A stretch of 64,000 nt of DNA, from NCBI GenBank assembly GCA_963678675.1, contig OY783196.1:27444827-27508826 (forward strand), written 5' to 3'. Positions 61,808 through 64,000 of the stretch are shown piece by piece (position 1 is the stretch's first letter; every line of letters starts with the position of its first letter). The notes under the pieces are model-generated. The model was not told the origin of the DNA and made no database searches. It saw only the letters and a list, made by a program, of their open reading frames with translations. This stretch comes from Xiphydria camelus (lineage: Eukaryota > Arthropoda > Insecta > Hymenoptera > Xiphydriidae). The translations under genes and the position numbers were made by a program.

Positions 61808-63621
61808 TTAATCGATATTTAATTTTCTGAAAGAGCCTTGAACACCGTTCAGCTCCGTCAGAATGGAACACTTGGAATCCGGTAGACGAGCGCTTTCGTC
61901 CGTCCGGCTGAGCTTCTCTTCCCTCAGAAACCAGTCTCTGCTCTTCTCGATTTTCTTGCGCCAATCATCTGAAACCATATATCACCATAATGATTAATAT
62001 AAATGTTGATATTCGAATTGAAATATAAAAGTTGCAGACAAAATATTCACCATTGAGTTCTTTGAAAGTCCCAGCTTCACCGCCCCACTCGTTTGGCAGC
62101 ATGACCTTATCGATATAAGAATACAGTTCCTCTCCACCACCGGTATGAACGCGGAACTAAAAATTTAATGAAATTCAAAACTTGCAATTTTCTTCTACGC
62201 AGGCACAATTTTAGTCGCTCACCTTTTGAACTAGTTTCTCCTTCAGGAGCGGATAAAACACAGAGAGGACGTTTCCAATAAATGCAGGTGCATGAAGGAA
62301 ATGCACCCTGTGCAGTCGGAGAGGCATGCTGTCCTGCATCGCTGCCATTGCCCGTCGCACAATCGTATGCGTCGGGCTGCATTTCGTAAAATGTCCCGTC
62401 GTAAATCCCTGAATAACAATTTCAAGTTACATCGATATTGTCTTCGATGCGTGATATTGAAACTCTTCATTAATGTGCAAGCAACTGCATCCGCAGCTTA
62501 AAATTAAATATTGGCACAGTCGTCGAGAGTGCCCTCGATTACCTCAATATCGAAGATCATGATGTTCGATAAACAAGATTCCTCCAGCAGTCGAGTGTCC
62601 ATGACCATTAGAATGCGTCTTGCGATGGCTTGAATGGAAAATCGCTCTATCGCGGTGTCCGTCAATCGTAGCACCGTTACTCGATGACCTTCCTTAGTCA
62701 ACGACGGTAGTAAGAAGTATTGCCTGAAGGAAAGAGAGGATTGTAATTTATTTTCATCAGATTTACAATCGTGAGTCGAATATTGCGCCGGTAAAAAGGC
62801 AGGCTGTTGTGTTTTCCCAATTCGGACGATGTACAGGTGAAAATCATCGCGTCAAGGGATCGAGAAGAAGCTCGTAGGGAAACTTAAAATGATTACATGG
62901 CATCGCAGCATTCCTGAATATCGCTGGAGAGTGGATCTCTGGCCGCGAAAAATTCTGGCAAGGCCGTGCGTGCACTGAAGTATCTCTCCAGCATCTGCTT
63001 GCACCTCTCGACGCTGTTCTTGCATCCGAAAAGAAACCTCTCCAATCTGATGTCATCTAAAATCGTTCGGAGCATTGAAAATATTCCCAAATTTGATTAA
63101 AAAAATATTTCACTTTGAATAAAGAGATCTATCCTTAATAAATGTGCGATATAGAACCGTATTTTGCTACTGATGAATAAGTTATCAGTTATGCAAAAAT
63201 AAATCGCCTCTTTCTCGTTTCTATTCTAAGACCCTGTCCAGATGAAGCGATTTACGCGCGATTCGAGCAACGAAGCGCGCGACTGCATCTGGACGGAATA
63301 TATGAATCTCTAGTTGTTATAGTCGCGCGATTTGAAACGCGCTACTCGAATCGCGCGTAAATCGCTTCGTCTGGATATAGCCTTAAGGGAGCGAGAAAAA
63401 TCGACAACTTTCTCCGGCGATTAGCAGTGGAAGAGAAGGGATTAGAAGTGTAGATAGCGGAAGAGGGCTTCCTCGAACGTACCCATGTGTTTGGGGAGAT
63501 GCGGCTGTTTTGCAAGCCATTCCCTCAACGTGACTATGTCGCGTTTAGTCATTTCCGGATTTGGCGGAAGCTCCTCGTCTATGAGACGCTGTTGCTCCAC
63601 TGTCGGCGGGAGCAGAGTCAT
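61808..63621 (-). CDS. CRAL-TRIO domain protein, alpha-TTP-like
   Basis: Six exons: 63483-63621, 62897-63056, 62543-62723, 62223-62408, 62051-62156 and 61808-61968. They total 933 nt (310 aa) with all phases agreeing. The N-terminal helical CRAL-TRIO-N part includes DDIRLERFLFGCKNSVE (about 47-63). The lipid-binding CRAL-TRIO domain runs from about 100 to 250 and includes IFDIEGFTTGHFTK, HFLHAPAFIGNVLSVFYPLL and LPNEWGGEAG near its end. A charged tail follows (DDWRKKIEKSRDWF). Insect members carry hydrophobic ligands such as tocopherol- or retinoid-like molecules; the ligand here is unknown. The ATG lies six bases after an acceptor-like TTTCAG, so a noncoding 5' exon probably lies further right. 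Intron 1 holds an inverted-repeat element. Confidence 0.9.
63236..63376. mobile_element. MITE with 32-bp terminal inverted repeats
   Basis: The arms 63236-63267 and 63345-63376, beginning GTCCAGATGAAGCGATTTAC, are reverse complements with one mismatch. Similarity extends a few bases outward. The GC-rich interior contains further inverted pieces of the same motif (for example GCATCTGGAC near 63286). It lies in intron 1 of the CRAL-TRIO gene and has no coding capacity. Confidence 0.8.
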
Positions 63622-64000
63622 TGTTGTCTGAAATAAAGATTTTGCCCATACATAAACAACTATGAATACAAATATGTTTTTAAATCATATTCCTTCATTT
63701 GAAAAAAGATTAAAATACTGTTTTTCCACATTAATATATAAATATCTCATTAAATACGTTCTTCAACGAAACTGCTCCATCACTATGCAACGCGGCAGAT
63801 GCATTTATAGTTTCTCGAAAAGTATTAATTCCGCAAAGAAGGAAAGCGATTCCTCAATAGAGACGATAAGCCTATTGGCATATTGGAAAAGAAGATGAGA
63901 AGTGTGGGTACGCGTTCAAATATTGACGTCCTGGTACACATTTGAATGCGTCCTTTCGGTAACGACCTGCGGAAGTAACGTAATAAGGTGTGAAGTATCG
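63622..64000. other. Upstream of CRAL-TRIO gene; no gene seen
   Basis: This is probably the 5' intron or promoter of the CRAL-TRIO gene, given the acceptor-like site just before its ATG. A 78-codon plus-strand frame at 63662-63898 has no recognisable features. Confidence 0.45.

Overview
This is eukaryotic nuclear DNA from an insect, most likely a hymenopteran and perhaps an ant. The protein-coding genes have many small exons with GT-AG introns, the products resemble insect members of their families, and AT-rich and CpG-rich stretches alternate over a background of short inverted-repeat transposons and (GA)n/(CT)n microsatellites. The order is inferred from general character; no species marker was read.

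Layout. 1-4364: no supportable gene, probably partly the 3' flank of KCMF1. 4365-12166 (-): KCMF1, an E3 ubiquitin ligase, 8 coding exons. 12904-15123 (+): dihydropteridine reductase, 5 exons, head to head with KCMF1. 15321-15526: a deleted mariner copy. 16203-16275 (+): tRNA-Lys(UUU). 16662-17658 (-): ATP synthase subunit e, 3 exons, sharing a 189-bp divergent promoter with the next gene. 17848-28075 (+): a GPAT3/4-type glycerol-3-phosphate acyltransferase with a 6.6-kb first intron and a duplicated pair of exons that look mutually exclusive. 28465-28776 (-): small unknown ORF. 30723-31593 (-): mitochondrial ribosomal protein mL43. 36016-45051 (-): RhoBTB, 13 coding exons. 45052-56146: about 11 kb with no gene I can support, CpG-rich in its first half. 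56147-61507 (+): three tandem trypsin-like serine proteases, the middle one lacking a visible signal-peptide exon. 61808-63621 (-): CRAL-TRIO lipid-transfer-type protein.

Most genes are unrelated housekeeping functions: ubiquitin ligation, tetrahydrobiopterin recycling, ATP synthase, glycerolipid synthesis, mitochondrial translation and BTB/cullin-3 adaptor function. The protease trio is the one true local gene family. For all multi-exon genes except the middle protease, proposed exon lengths sum to an open frame and the exon phases agree at every junction.

The most interesting signals are the paired alternative exons carrying the catalytic HxxxxD motif of the acyltransferase; a 173-bp indel-free inverted repeat with a 31-nt loop in its first intron, which resembles a hairpin-RNA locus; a 212-bp tandem duplication carrying a splice donor upstream of mL43; the protease without its own signal exon, phase-compatible with its neighbour's; and several miniature transposons, including a piggyBac-like one flanked by TTAA and a TIR element with an exact 21-bp internal array. 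Everything here comes from reading the sequence; no database search was run.
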